64,000 nucleotides of DNA from Streptomyces tagetis (lineage in GTDB: Bacteria > Actinomycetota > Actinomycetes > Streptomycetales > Streptomycetaceae): positions 248,001 through 312,000 of the forward strand of contig NZ_JAGPNL010000007.1 of assembly GCF_018069565.1 (NCBI RefSeq), read 5' to 3'. Position 1 is the stretch's first letter; each line of letters begins with the position of its first letter. The notes beneath the pieces were generated by a model, which was given only the letters and a program-made list of their open reading frames with translations, had not been told where the DNA came from and did not search any database. Positions 21,568-34,628 of the stretch are shown here, piece by piece. The position numbers and the translations under genes are program-made.

Positions 21568-21827
21568 CTTCCCCTCCTGAGCATCCCCCCGGAAGCCACA
21601 GAGTGCCAAATCACGGGGCTGGTGCGGTAGCTGGGGCGGTGCGACACGCCAGGCCGGGGGCGGTCCGTCACGACGGGGTGACGGCAGGTCACGGATACGG
21701 GCGGGCGGGCGTCCGCCGCCGATGACCGGTGTCCGCGTACCGCATAGGCTGTCGGCACCGCGCATTCGGGCGGTGACGCCGGAGAGTGCTGACAGACGAC
21801 GGACAGACGCCGCAGGGGGCAAGAGCC

Positions 21828-22847
21828 ATGACGACAGGTGGGCTCGGGCCGGGGGTACATCCCGGCCGCCAGGCCGGGGCAGGCAGCGCGCCGCCGAACG
21901 CGGCGTACGCCGGACAGGTCGTGCACTTCCCGGACCCCGTCCGGGCGGCCCGTCACCCGAGAGGGGTACGGGTCGACGAGGGCGGCTACCCCGTTTTCAC
22001 GCCCTACGCCCGCGCCATCGCCGAGATCGCCGAACCGCCCGAGGGCTTCGGCGTCGACGAACTGAGGCTGACGGACTACGTGTCGGCCAACGCCGCGCTG
22101 TCCGCCTCCGGCCACGACCTGTGGGACACCGTGCCCGCCGTGGCGACGCCGCACAACTGGACCTGGCACCACGTGGCCGGCACCCGGCGCCTGGAGCTGG
22201 TCCCGGTCGAGGTGAAGGCGCTGCTGCGGCACCACGGCGGCATCGCGCTCGCCCCGGTGGACCAGGACAAGCGCGGGACCCGCCCGTTGCAGGAGACGCG
22301 GCCGGCCCACTTCGGACTGCCCAAGTCGGGCGTGGCCGTGACCGAGCAGCAGGTGCAGGGCGTCGAGGAGGACCTCGGCTACCGGCTGCCGGGCGCCTAC
22401 CGCTCCTTCCTGAAGGCGGCGGGCGGCTGCGCCCCGGTCGGCACCGCGCTCGACGCGGAACTCGGCCTCCTGCTGGACCAGCCGTTCTTCACGGTGCGCG
22501 ACGAGGCGGCGGTCAACGACCTCGTCTACGTCAACAAGTGCCTGCGGGACCACCTGACCAAGGACTACCTGGGCGTCGCCTTCGTCCAGGGCGGGCTGCT
22601 GGCCGTGAAGGTGAAGGGCGAGCGGATCGGCTCGGTCTGGTTCTGCGCCTACGACGACGCGCGGGACGTTGACCCGGCCTGGTCCCCCGCCGAGCGGGTG
22701 GAGCGGCTGCTGCTGCCCTGCGGGGACGACTTCGACGCCTTCCTGGCCCGGCTGGCGGGCTCCCCGCCGGAGCTGGAGACCGTGGCGAACCTGATGGTGG
22801 ACGGCGGTTTCGCGCGAGCGGTGTCCGTGGCGTCGGTAGGGGAGTGA
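21828..22847 (+). CDS. WHH-nuclease-like domain fused to a SMI1/KNR4 (SUKH-1) domain
   Basis: A 339-residue cytosolic protein. Residues ~50-140 hold PHNWTWHHV (W113-H114-H115), then LELVPVEV and LLRHHGG (H135-H136). These match the WHH branch of HNH/treble-clef nucleases used as toxins. Residues ~160-300 form a SMI1/KNR4 domain: VEEDLGYRLPGAYRSFLKAAGG, LAVKVKGERIGSVWFCAYDD. A toxin-type nuclease and an immunity-type fold in one chain is unusual. The ATG at 21828 follows a weak GGGGGC site. The next gene starts 7 bases after the stop, so they form an operon, divergent from the deaminase gene. Confidence 0.72.
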   Translation: MTTGGLGPGVHPGRQAGAGSAPPNAAYAGQVVHFPDPVRAARHPRGVRVDEGGYPVFTPYARAIAEIAEPPEGFGVDELRLTDYVSANAALSASGHDLWDTVPAVATPHNWTWHHVAGTRRLELVPVEVKALLRHHGGIALAPVDQDKRGTRPLQETRPAHFGLPKSGVAVTEQQVQGVEEDLGYRLPGAYRSFLKAAGGCAPVGTALDAELGLLLDQPFFTVRDEAAVNDLVYVNKCLRDHLTKDYLGVAFVQGGLLAVKVKGERIGSVWFCAYDDARDVDPAWSPAERVERLLLPCGDDFDAFLARLAGSPPELETVANLMVDGGFARAVSVASVGE

Positions 22848-22854
22848 GCTGACG

Positions 22855-25644
22855 ATGGTGACGTTCGCGCAGGCGCAGGAGCGCGCCGAGGAGTGGATCA
22901 ACGGGGAGCTGCCGGCGTACCAGCACCGCGAGGTGCGGGTGCGCGAGTTCGACCTCGGGTTCGTGGTGTGGGCGGAGGACCGCGCCGACGGTCCGCGCTC
23001 GGACGGCGGCGCCCAGCGGCTGGTGATCGCCCGGGACAGCGGCGAGGCCACGCTCTGGCCCGGACTGCCGGTCGGCGAGGTGGTCCGCCGCTACGAGGAG
23101 GAGTACGGCCGCCCCGAGACGGACGGTCAGGGACCGGCGCCGGCCCCGGCGGCGGCGCGGGTGGACCTCAACCAGACGTCGTTCCTGCTGAGTCCGCCGG
23201 AGTGGTTGCAGGAGGCGGCGGACAAGCTGGGCATCCCGGACCGGCGGGGCGAGGAACGCGAGCGGCGGGACGCGGCGGGACCGGCGGCCTCGGGCGGGCC
23301 GACGGCTCCGGGCGGGGCCACGCCTCCGAGCGGGCCCATGGCTCCGGGCGGGGCCACACCTCCGAGCGGGCCGACGACGAGCGCCACCTCCGGTCCGGGC
23401 ACCGGCCGGGCCCCGGGTGCCGCGTCCGGCCCGGACAGCGGCGCGCGGTGGCCCGCCGCGGCGGGCACGGGCGGTGCCGGTGCCCCGGCCCAGACCCTCG
23501 CGGGCCCGCCCGCGGCGCCGGGCTCCGGCGCGGACCCGGCACACGCCCCGCGCGACTCCGGTACGGGGTGGCCCGCGGCGGCCGGTCACGAGGGCTCGGC
23601 CCCGGCGGGCCCGTCGAGTGCGGCGGGCTCGTCCGTGGGCGCGGGGGTGCCGGGTGGGCCGGGGTCCTCCGTCGTGCCGGGTGCCCCGGTCGCTCCGGCT
23701 GCCCCGTTCGCCCCGGCCGTGCCGGTTCCGTCGGAGCCGACCGGGTCGGCCTCCGGGACGACGCCCTGGGCGGGGACGGACACCACCGCGGACGCCGGTG
23801 AGGACCGTTCCGTACCGCTGCCCGAGACGGTGGTCGCGCCGCCGCTGAGCCGTGCCGACGCGGGGATCGTCCCGCCCGCCGCGACCCCGGACGCCAAGAC
23901 GGCACTGATGTCCGGCGGCAGCGGTCTGCCGCCCACCGCCGTCGCGCCCGCGCTCCCCGCCCCGGCCACCCCGTCATCCGCCCCCGTCACCCCGCCCGCC
24001 GGGCCGGCCGTACCGCCGCCGCCCGCGCCGGACGCCGGGGACATCGCGGACGCCGCGACCAGCAAGGCGGCGCCCCCGCCGCGGCGGAGCGACGGCCCGG
24101 CGACCCCGCCCCCGCCGCCCCCGCCGGGTGTCCCGGGCGGTTCGCAGGGCGGCCCGGCCGGTGGCTACGTGCCGACGCAGATGGTGTCCTCGATCGGCGG
24201 CCCCGGCGGTGTCGCCGGCCCTCCGACGCCCCCGCCGCCGAGCCCTCCCGCCGCCCCGGGCGCCACCCCGCCCCCGGCCGGCACCCCCGGGGGCACGACG
24301 CCCCCCGGCGGGATGCACCACGCCGCCACGATGCTGGCCGGCCCCGGCGGCACCGGCGGCGGCGTGCCCCAGCCCCCGGCGCCGCCCGGCGCACCCGGCG
24401 CGGTACCCGGCGGTCCCGGCACCCCGCCGCCCCCCTCCGCGCCGGGCGCCCCCGGCACGCACGGCTCCGCGGGCGGCGCGCACGGCGCCGTGCACCACGC
24501 GGAGACGGTGCTGGCCGCGCCCCCCGTCTCCGGTCCGCCGCAGCCCCCCGGCCCGCCCGGTGTCCCCGGCGGGTACGGCGCCCCGGGTGCCGTACCCCCG
24601 CCCCCGCCCGGCGCGATGGCGCCGCCGGGGCAGCCGCACGCGTACGGCTACCCGCAGCCGCCCGCCGGACTGCCGACCGTCGGCCCCGGCTACCAGGCCG
24701 TGCTGCGCTACCGGGCGCAGGACGGCTCCGAGCAGCAGCTCATCCGGCGTTCGGCGCCGGGCATGCCGCACCCCGAGTGGCAGATCTTCCACGAGCTGCG
24801 GGCCATGAACGTGCCCCCGGACCAGGTGCTGGAGCTCCACACCGAGCTGGAGTCCTGCGAACTGCCGGGCGCCTACTGCGCGCGGATGATCCGCGAGCAG
24901 TGGCCGCAGGCACGTATCACCTCCATCGCCCCGTACGGCACCGACCACGCCAGCCGTCAGCAGGGGATGCGGCAACTCCTCGTCCACCAGGGCGAGTTGC
25001 ACCAGGTCGCCGACGGACCGGCCCGCCCGGCCCCGGTGCGGGCGCCGCTGCCCCCGGTGCCGCCCGCGCCGCCGGTCCCGCCGGAGGCCATCGGGCAGGA
25101 GCTGGCGGGCGCGTTCGGGCCGGGTGTCTTCCGGTTCGAGCACGCCGCGGTCTCCCGCCAGGGCGTGCCGCCGGTCGTCGCGCACACCCTGGTCGCGGCC
25201 GGACTCCCGCTGGACATGGGCCCGTTCTTCTGGGCGCAGGCCCAGCCGGGCCGCCCGGTGCCGACGTTGGCCGAGCTGGCGGCCGAACGGTCCGTGCGGC
25301 CGTCCTCCGACGCGGGTTCGTACCTCGTCGTCGGCAGCGACTTCGGCCGCGCGATCTGCGTGCAGTACGGCACCGCCAACATCGTGGCCGTGCCGGTGGA
25401 GGGCGGCCCCGGCGGCGCCCCCGTGCCGCCGCAGTTCGTGAACACGGGGCTGCCGGAGTTCGCCCGGTGCCTGGCGCTGCTCGGCCGGATGTGGCGGCTG
25501 CGGTTCGGCCTCAACCAGGAGCAGGCCGGCCGCTGGACGGTCGACTTCCAGGCCCAGCTCGCCGCGCTCGACCCGGCGGCCCTCGGCTCGCCGGAGAGCT
25601 GGTGGTCGGTGCTGCTGGAGCAGATGTGGGACGGGCTGCTGTGA
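22855..25644 (+). CDS. Four-part protein: YrhB-like N-terminus, proline-rich linker, XOO_2897-type deaminase, SUKH-4
   Basis: 929 residues. Residues ~1-90 (FAQAQERAEEWINGEL, FDLGFVVWAED, LPVGEVVRRYEEEYG) resemble the YrhB/Imm35 immunity-type fold. Residues ~130-600 are Pro/Gly/Ala/Thr-rich and low complexity. Near residues 615-720 lies a deaminase-like core: HPEW (H639, E641) followed by CELPGAYC (C668, C675), as in XOO_2897-like deaminases. Residues ~745-929 carry the SUKH-4 pattern (VGSDFGRAICVQYGT, FVNTGLPEFARCLALLG). No signal or membrane segment. It is coupled to the WHH-SUKH gene and ended by a long hairpin. Domain calls are from memory; catalytic activity is unknown. Confidence 0.68.
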   Translation: MVTFAQAQERAEEWINGELPAYQHREVRVREFDLGFVVWAEDRADGPRSDGGAQRLVIARDSGEATLWPGLPVGEVVRRYEEEYGRPETDGQGPAPAPAAARVDLNQTSFLLSPPEWLQEAADKLGIPDRRGEERERRDAAGPAASGGPTAPGGATPPSGPMAPGGATPPSGPTTSATSGPGTGRAPGAASGPDSGARWPAAAGTGGAGAPAQTLAGPPAAPGSGADPAHAPRDSGTGWPAAAGHEGSAPAGPSSAAGSSVGAGVPGGPGSSVVPGAPVAPAAPFAPAVPVPSEPTGSASGTTPWAGTDTTADAGEDRSVPLPETVVAPPLSRADAGIVPPAATPDAKTALMSGGSGLPPTAVAPALPAPATPSSAPVTPPAGPAVPPPPAPDAGDIADAATSKAAPPPRRSDGPATPPPPPPPGVPGGSQGGPAGGYVPTQMVSSIGGPGGVAGPPTPPPPSPPAAPGATPPPAGTPGGTTPPGGMHHAATMLAGPGGTGGGVPQPPAPPGAPGAVPGGPGTPPPPSAPGAPGTHGSAGGAHGAVHHAETVLAAPPVSGPPQPPGPPGVPGGYGAPGAVPPPPPGAMAPPGQPHAYGYPQPPAGLPTVGPGYQAVLRYRAQDGSEQQLIRRSAPGMPHPEWQIFHELRAMNVPPDQVLELHTELESCELPGAYCARMIREQWPQARITSIAPYGTDHASRQQGMRQLLVHQGELHQVADGPARPAPVRAPLPPVPPAPPVPPEAIGQELAGAFGPGVFRFEHAAVSRQGVPPVVAHTLVAAGLPLDMGPFFWAQAQPGRPVPTLAELAAERSVRPSSDAGSYLVVGSDFGRAICVQYGTANIVAVPVEGGPGGAPVPPQFVNTGLPEFARCLALLGRMWRLRFGLNQEQAGRWTVDFQAQLAALDPAALGSPESWWSVLLEQMWDGLL
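23305..23376 (+). repeat. 36-bp tandem duplication inside the linker of the 929-aa protein
   Basis: Two nearly identical 36-bp units (23305-23340 and 23341-23376) encode the 12-residue unit APGGATPPSGPM twice, so the linker length is likely variable between strains. Confidence 0.8.
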
Positions 25645-25669
25645 ACCGGCGCCGCTGAGCCGCCCGCCC

Positions 25670-25729
25670 GGAAGGGGCCGGGCCCGGAGACCCCCGTACG
25701 CGGGGGAGCCACCGGGCCCGGCCCCTTCC
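25670..25729 (+). terminator. Strong terminator after the SUKH/deaminase operon
   Basis: Perfect 18-bp arms 25670-25687 and 25712-25729, with a second short CCCCC/GGGGG stem in the loop, start 25 bases after the 929-codon gene. Confidence 0.75.
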
Positions 25730-25885
25730 GCGTGCCCGGTCCCGTACCCGGCCGTGCGCCCCGCCGTGCGCCCTCGCGTGACCTCCCGCCGGAGTGTCGC
25801 GTTATGAACGCCCGCGTCCGATCCTTCAAGATGTGCGCGGATTGTCATGGAATCGGGGGAGACTCGCGCGAACTGGAGGACCGGC

Positions 25886-26770
25886 ATGAGGAACACACCG
25901 GCGTCCCCGCACGGCTTCGTGACCGTACGCGGGCGCGGTTACCGCCCCGACCAGGCCGACGCGTGGACCGCGGCCCTCTCCGCGGAACGCGACGCCGCCT
26001 GGGAACGGGCCGCCCGGCTCACCGTGCTCGCCCGCGAGATGGGCGCCGAACTGGAGCGGCTGCGCGCGACGGTGGCGGGCCTCGCCCCGCAGACCTACGA
26101 CGAACTGGGCGAGGACGCCCGCGACCTGTTCCGGCTCGCCCGCCGGGAGGCCGACGCCGTACGGGAGCGGGCGCGGCGCGCGGCCGACGGCGTACGGGAC
26201 GCGGCGCGCGCCGCCGCGGAGGGCGTGGCGGAGGAGGCGCGGGCGCGGGCCGGCGCCGTACGCGCCGAGGCGGACGAGACGGCCCGGCAGCGGCTGTCGG
26301 CGGCCCGCGCGGAGGCCGACGCGGTACGGATCGCCGCCCGGCACGAGGTGCGCGCCGGACGCCGGGAACTGCTGGCCGCGCTCCGCGTGACGCGCCGGAA
26401 GGCCGCCGCCCTCCGTACCGGGCAGGACGAGCGGCACACCGCCCGCGCGGCCCGCGCCGAGCGGGCGGCGGAGCGGCAGGCCGCGGCCCTCGACGCCCGG
26501 CACGCCGAGCCGGCCGACCGCGCCGGACACCGCCTGGCCGAGGCCGGACGCGCCCTCGCCGAGGCCCGGGAGGAGGTCCGGCGCGGACAGGAGGAGGCGG
26601 AGGCGCGCGCCGCCGCGCTGCTCGCCGAGGCCGGGGCGCGGGCCGAACGGATCGCCCTCGAGACCGAACGCGTCCTGTGCGAGCACGGCGAGGCGTGGGA
26701 CGACGTCCAGAACCAGACCGCGACCGTCCGCGAGACCCTCCGCATCCTCACCACCCAGGGCGCGGAGTAA
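25886..26770 (+). CDS. Coiled-coil protein with DivIVA-like N-terminus (cellulose-binding-protein family of Streptomyces)
   Basis: 294 residues. The first ~30 (GFVTVRGRGYRPDQADAWTAAL) match the DivIVA-type N-terminal motif seen in Streptomyces proteins annotated as cellulose-binding or polar-scaffold-like. The rest is one long Ala/Glu/Arg coiled coil with heptad-like spacing to residue ~275. No membrane segment. The ATG at 25886 follows GGAGG; an earlier in-frame start at 25847 has no ribosome site. A cytoskeletal or polar-growth role is inferred from resemblance to DivIVA and Scy. Confidence 0.7.
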   Translation: MRNTPASPHGFVTVRGRGYRPDQADAWTAALSAERDAAWERAARLTVLAREMGAELERLRATVAGLAPQTYDELGEDARDLFRLARREADAVRERARRAADGVRDAARAAAEGVAEEARARAGAVRAEADETARQRLSAARAEADAVRIAARHEVRAGRRELLAALRVTRRKAAALRTGQDERHTARAARAERAAERQAAALDARHAEPADRAGHRLAEAGRALAEAREEVRRGQEEAEARAAALLAEAGARAERIALETERVLCEHGEAWDDVQNQTATVRETLRILTTQGAE

Positions 26771-27430
26771 CGGCCCCGCCGGTCTCGCGCTCCGGGCCCT
26801 GCCGGTCCCATGCACCCGGCCCCCGCCGGTCCCATATACCCGCCCCCCCGCCCACCCGGCCGCAGCCACCCCCGGGGTCGGGCCCCGCCCAGCCCCCGAC
26901 CCCACGCACCGGCCCCCGCCCCGCCCGCCGGTCGTCACCTCGTCTCGCCGCGCGGCCAAGCCCCGGGCCCGGCTTGCCACTTGACCCTGACGCGGCGGGA
27001 GGGCGGAGGCCGGGCGCACCGGGGGCCGCGGCCCGATCCGCCCCCGGGCAGGAGCGCGACCCCGAGAGAGCCCGCCTCCCGGGGCGGAGAGCCCCTAGGG
27101 GTATCTCCGTACAAGGGCCCGGGGCGGGGTCGTACCGGCGGAGGACGAGCCGGAGCGGCCGGTGTCCTTAGGCTGGCCTTACGCCGCTGGGGGGCGGTGC
27201 ACCGGAGCGTGGGGGGTGGGGTTTTCCCCCGTCGAAGAGTGCGCCGAGCACCATCGTCGACGGGCGCCCGGCCCGGGAGACTCTTCGGTGCGGGCGTTCC
27301 TCCCGCCACGGCGCGCACCCGGCGCGGGCCACCGGTCCGCGTCCGCCGTCCGTACGACGTCCACGACCGCACGCAGCACCCGCCGCCGGCACCCGGCGGC
27401 CCCATGGATGACCGACTTAGGAGACAAGAG
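26771..27430. other. 660-base GC-rich intergenic region before the first ABC exporter
   Basis: I see no convincing gene here. It holds two copies of GCCGGTCCCAT (26801-26811 and 26825-26835), C-rich low-complexity sequence, and a CCCCTAGGGG palindrome near 27093. The exporter promoter and long leader must lie here, but no single -35/-10 pair stands out. Confidence 0.5.
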
Positions 27431-28219
27431 ATGACATCGGCCGTGACCATCCCCCGACACGGGAGCACCGAAGGGCGTACGGCCGTCGCCGCGCGGGCGC
27501 GTCAGGTCGTCAAGGCGTACGGGGCCGGGGAGACCCGGGTGCTGGCCCTGGACCACGTGGACGTGGACATAGCCCGCGGCCGGTTCACCGCGATCATGGG
27601 CCCCTCCGGGTCCGGCAAGTCCACCCTGATGCACTGCCTGGCCGGCCTCGACACCGTCACCAGCGGCACCATCCACCTGGACGAGACCGAGATCACCGGC
27701 CTCAAGGACAAGAAGCTCACCCAACTGCGCCGGGACCGGGTCGGCTTCATCTTCCAGGCGTTCAACCTGCTGCCCACCCTGAACGCCCTGGAGAACATCA
27801 CGCTGCCCATGGACATCGCCGGCCGCAAGCCCGACCAGGCGTGGCTGGACCGGGTGGTGGAGACCGTCGGCCTCGCCGGTCGGCTCAAGCACCGGCCCAC
27901 CCAGCTCTCCGGCGGACAGCAGCAGCGCGTCGCCGTGGCCCGCGCCCTCGCCGCCCGGCCCGAGATCATCTTTGGCGACGAGCCCACCGGCAACCTCGAC
28001 TCCCGGGCCGGCGCCGAGGTGCTGGGCTTCCTGCGCCGCTCCGTCGACGAACTGGGCCAGACCATCGTCATGGTCACCCACGACCCGGTCGCCGCCAGCT
28101 ACGCCGACCGCGTCCTCTACCTGGCCGACGGCCGGATCGTCGACGAGATGCTCCAGCCGACCGCCGACGCCGTCCTGGACCGCATGAAGGACTTCGACGC
28201 CCGGGGGCGCACGTCATGA
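27431..28219 (+). CDS. ABC exporter ATP-binding protein, MacB/LolD type (system 1)
   Basis: A 262-residue ATPase that powers the FtsX-type permease downstream. It has Walker A GPSGSGKST, the Q-loop in FIFQAFNLLPTLNALENI, the signature LSGGQQQRVAVARALA, Walker B IIFGDEPTGNLDSR and the His switch VMVTHD. The ATG at 27431 follows AGGAGAC; the frame upstream is non-homologous. The stop overlaps the permease start as ATGA. It is closely similar to the ATPase at 59906-60676. The transported substrate is unknown. Confidence 0.93.
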   Translation: MTSAVTIPRHGSTEGRTAVAARARQVVKAYGAGETRVLALDHVDVDIARGRFTAIMGPSGSGKSTLMHCLAGLDTVTSGTIHLDETEITGLKDKKLTQLRRDRVGFIFQAFNLLPTLNALENITLPMDIAGRKPDQAWLDRVVETVGLAGRLKHRPTQLSGGQQQRVAVARALAARPEIIFGDEPTGNLDSRAGAEVLGFLRRSVDELGQTIVMVTHDPVAASYADRVLYLADGRIVDEMLQPTADAVLDRMKDFDARGRTS

Positions 28220-30780
28220 CCGTCCTCAAGACCTCGCTGCGCAACTTCCTCGCGCACAAGGGGCGGATGGCCCTCTCCGCGGTGGCCGTGCTGCTGTCGG
28301 TGGCCTTCGTCTGCGGCACCCTCGTGTTCACCGACACCATGAACACGACCTTCGACAAGCTCTTCGCCGCCACCTCGGCCGACGTGACCGTCCTGCCCAA
28401 GGACGCCAAGGCCGAGGAGAACGGCCAGAACGGGCTGCCCGAGACGCTGCCCGCCGCCACCCTGGACCGGGTCCGCTCGGCCGAGGGCGTCGCGGCGGCC
28501 GAGGGCGCCGTCTTCTCCATGAACGTCACCGTCGTCGACTCCCGCAACAAGAACGTCGGCGCCTCGGGCGGCGCCCCCACCATCGCCGGCAACTGGACGA
28601 GGACCGACCTCAAGTCCATGGAGATAACCTCCGGCCACGCGCCCGAGGGCGCCACCGAGGTGATGGTCGACGCCGACACCGCCGACAAGCACGGCCTCAA
28701 GCTCGGCGACACCCTGCGCACCATCGCCCAGACCGGCGACGTGACGGCCCGGATCGCCGGCATCGCCACCTTCAAGACCACCAACCCCGGCGCCGCCATC
28801 GTCTACTTCGACACCGCCACCGCCCAGCGTGCCCTGCTCGGCAGCACCGAGGCGTTCAGCCAGCTCAACATCACCGCCGCCGACGGCGTCTCCGACGAGC
28901 GGCTGAAGGAGAACGTCTCCCGCACCCTCGGCGCCGACTTCAAGATCCAGACGTCCGAGGAGAACGCCGACGAGAACCGGCAGGACATCGCCGAGTTCAT
29001 GAACGTCATCAAGTACGCCATGCTCGGCTTCGCCGGGATCGCCTTCCTGGTCGGCATCTTCCTGATCGTCAACACCTTCTCGATGCTGGTCGCCCAGCGC
29101 ACCCGCGAGATCGGCCTCATGCGGGCCATCGGCTCCTCCCGCCGGCAGGTCAACCGCTCGGTGCTGACCGAGGCGCTGCTGCTCGGCGTCGTCGGCTCCG
29201 TCCTCGGCGTCGCGGCCGGCGTCGGCATCGCCGTCGGCCTGATGAAGCTGATGTCCGCCGCGGGCATGAACCTCTCCACCGACGACCTGACCGTGAAGGC
29301 CACCACCCCCGTCGTCGGCCTGGCCCTCGGCATCGTCGTCACCGTCCTCGCCGCCTACCTGCCCGCCCGCCGCGCCGGGAAGATCTCCCCGATGGCCGCC
29401 CTGCGCGACGCCGGAACCCCGGCCGACGGCAAGGCCGGACTGGTGCGCGCACTGGTCGGCCTGCTCCTCACCGGCGCCGGGGCCGCCGCCCTGCTCGCCG
29501 CCGCCGCCGCCGACAAGGCGGGCGACGGAGCCTCGCTGCTCGGCCTCGGCGTGGTCCTCACCCTCGTCGGCTTCGTCGCGGTCGGCCCGCTGCTCGCCGG
29601 CGTCGTCGTCCGGGTGATCAGCGCCCTGCTGCTGCGCGCCTTCGGCCCCGTCGGCCGCCTCGCCGAGCGCAACGCGCTGCGCAACCCGCGCCGTACCGGT
29701 GCCACCGGCGCCGCCCTGATGATCGGCCTCGCCCTGGTCGCCTGCCTCTCGGTGGTCGGCTCCTCGATGGTCGCCTCGGCCACCGGCGAACTGGACAAGT
29801 CGGTCGGCGCGGACTTCATCGTCCAGGGCAACCAGCCGATCGTCCCGCAGGCCGAGAAGGCCATGCAGGACACCCCCGGCCTGGCCCACGTCACCCGCTA
29901 CAAGGTCCTCGACGCCACGCTCACCTCGCCCGACGGCAAGACCGACGACACCGGCGTCACCGCCGCCGACCCCACCTACGCCGAGGACCTGCGCCGCCCA
30001 ACCACCCAGGGCAGCCTGGCGGACGCCTACGCGCCGGACTCCATGTCGGTCGGCTCGAAGTACGCCGAGGAGCACGGCGTGCGGGTCGGCGACACCCTCA
30101 CCGTCGCCTTCAAGGGCGGCGAGAGTGCCCGGCTCAAGGTCGCCGCCGTCACCGACGACGACACCGCCATCGACCAGGGCGCGCGCTACCTGAGCATGGA
30201 CACCATGCTCAAGTACGTCCCGGCCGAGAAGATCCCGCCCAACGTGATCATGTTCGCCAAGGCCGAGGACGGCCGCCAGGGCGAGGCGTACACCGCGCTC
30301 AAGAAGTCCCTGGACCCGTACCCGCAGTACCAGGTCCTCGACCAGACCGACTTCAAGCAGGAACTGCGCGACCAGGTCGGCCAGCTCCTCAACATGGTCT
30401 ACGGACTCCTCGCCCTGGCGATCATCGTCGCCGTGCTCGGCGTGGTGAACACCCTGGCCCTCTCCGTGGTCGAGCGGACCCGCGAGATCGGCCTGATGCG
30501 GGCGATCGGCCTCTCCCGCCGCCAGCTCCGCCGCATGATCCGCATGGAGTCCGTCGTCATCGCCCTCTTCGGCGCCCTGCTCGGCCTCGGCCTGGGCATG
30601 GGCTGGGGCATCACGGCGCAGCGGCTGCTCGCCCTGGAGGGCCTCAACACCCTCGACATCCCGTGGCCGACCATCCTCGGCGTCTTCGTCGGATCGGCCT
30701 TCGTCGGCCTCTTCGCCGCCCTGATCCCGGCCTTCCGGGCGGGCCGGATGAACGTCCTGAACGCCATCGCCACCGACTAG
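28216..30780 (+). CDS. FtsX/MacB-type ABC transporter permease (system 1)
   Basis: 854 residues with the duplicated FtsX layout. The N-terminal membrane segment LSAVAVLLSVAFVCGTLVF is followed by an extracytoplasmic domain to about residue 260, then three segments with EIGLMRAIGSSRRQV. A second half has another outside domain and a closing three-segment block with EIGLMRAIGLSRRQLRRM. These short cytosolic E-x-G-x-M-R-A-x-G helices dock onto the ATPase. Such systems usually act mechanically on lipids, lipoproteins or peptides in the envelope. It is followed by a 17-bp-stem terminator. Confidence 0.92.
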   Translation: MTVLKTSLRNFLAHKGRMALSAVAVLLSVAFVCGTLVFTDTMNTTFDKLFAATSADVTVLPKDAKAEENGQNGLPETLPAATLDRVRSAEGVAAAEGAVFSMNVTVVDSRNKNVGASGGAPTIAGNWTRTDLKSMEITSGHAPEGATEVMVDADTADKHGLKLGDTLRTIAQTGDVTARIAGIATFKTTNPGAAIVYFDTATAQRALLGSTEAFSQLNITAADGVSDERLKENVSRTLGADFKIQTSEENADENRQDIAEFMNVIKYAMLGFAGIAFLVGIFLIVNTFSMLVAQRTREIGLMRAIGSSRRQVNRSVLTEALLLGVVGSVLGVAAGVGIAVGLMKLMSAAGMNLSTDDLTVKATTPVVGLALGIVVTVLAAYLPARRAGKISPMAALRDAGTPADGKAGLVRALVGLLLTGAGAAALLAAAAADKAGDGASLLGLGVVLTLVGFVAVGPLLAGVVVRVISALLLRAFGPVGRLAERNALRNPRRTGATGAALMIGLALVACLSVVGSSMVASATGELDKSVGADFIVQGNQPIVPQAEKAMQDTPGLAHVTRYKVLDATLTSPDGKTDDTGVTAADPTYAEDLRRPTTQGSLADAYAPDSMSVGSKYAEEHGVRVGDTLTVAFKGGESARLKVAAVTDDDTAIDQGARYLSMDTMLKYVPAEKIPPNVIMFAKAEDGRQGEAYTALKKSLDPYPQYQVLDQTDFKQELRDQVGQLLNMVYGLLALAIIVAVLGVVNTLALSVVERTREIGLMRAIGLSRRQLRRMIRMESVVIALFGALLGLGLGMGWGITAQRLLALEGLNTLDIPWPTILGVFVGSAFVGLFAALIPAFRAGRMNVLNAIATD

Positions 30781-30821
30781 CCGGCCCGCGGGGGCACGGG
30801 CCCACGGGGGCACGGGGGAGG

Positions 30822-30864
30822 GGCCGGGCCCCGCGGACGAGGGGGACGTCCGCGGGGCCCGGCC
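30822..30864 (+). terminator. Terminator after ABC system 1
   Basis: Perfect 17-bp arms 30822-30838 and 30848-30864, 9-nt loop, followed by TTTC. It lies 41 bases after the permease stop. Confidence 0.8.
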
Positions 30865-31094
30865 TTTCGGGGGCTCCTCCCCCGGGCCGGTGTCCGCCCG
30901 CCCCGCCCCGCCCCGTGACCGGGCTCACCGCGACCCCCGTACCCCGTGCCGCGCCCGGCCGAGAGGCCCGGGTCCCGGGGCCGCCCCGGCCGTTATCCCG
31001 GGTGAACGGCCCACCGGGGTCGTACGCTGGACACCCCCGGCCCGCACCGCGTGTCGGGCCCGTCGTGTTGTCCACCCACGGAAGCGCCCCCTTC

Positions 31095-34628
<3,534 letters not shown>

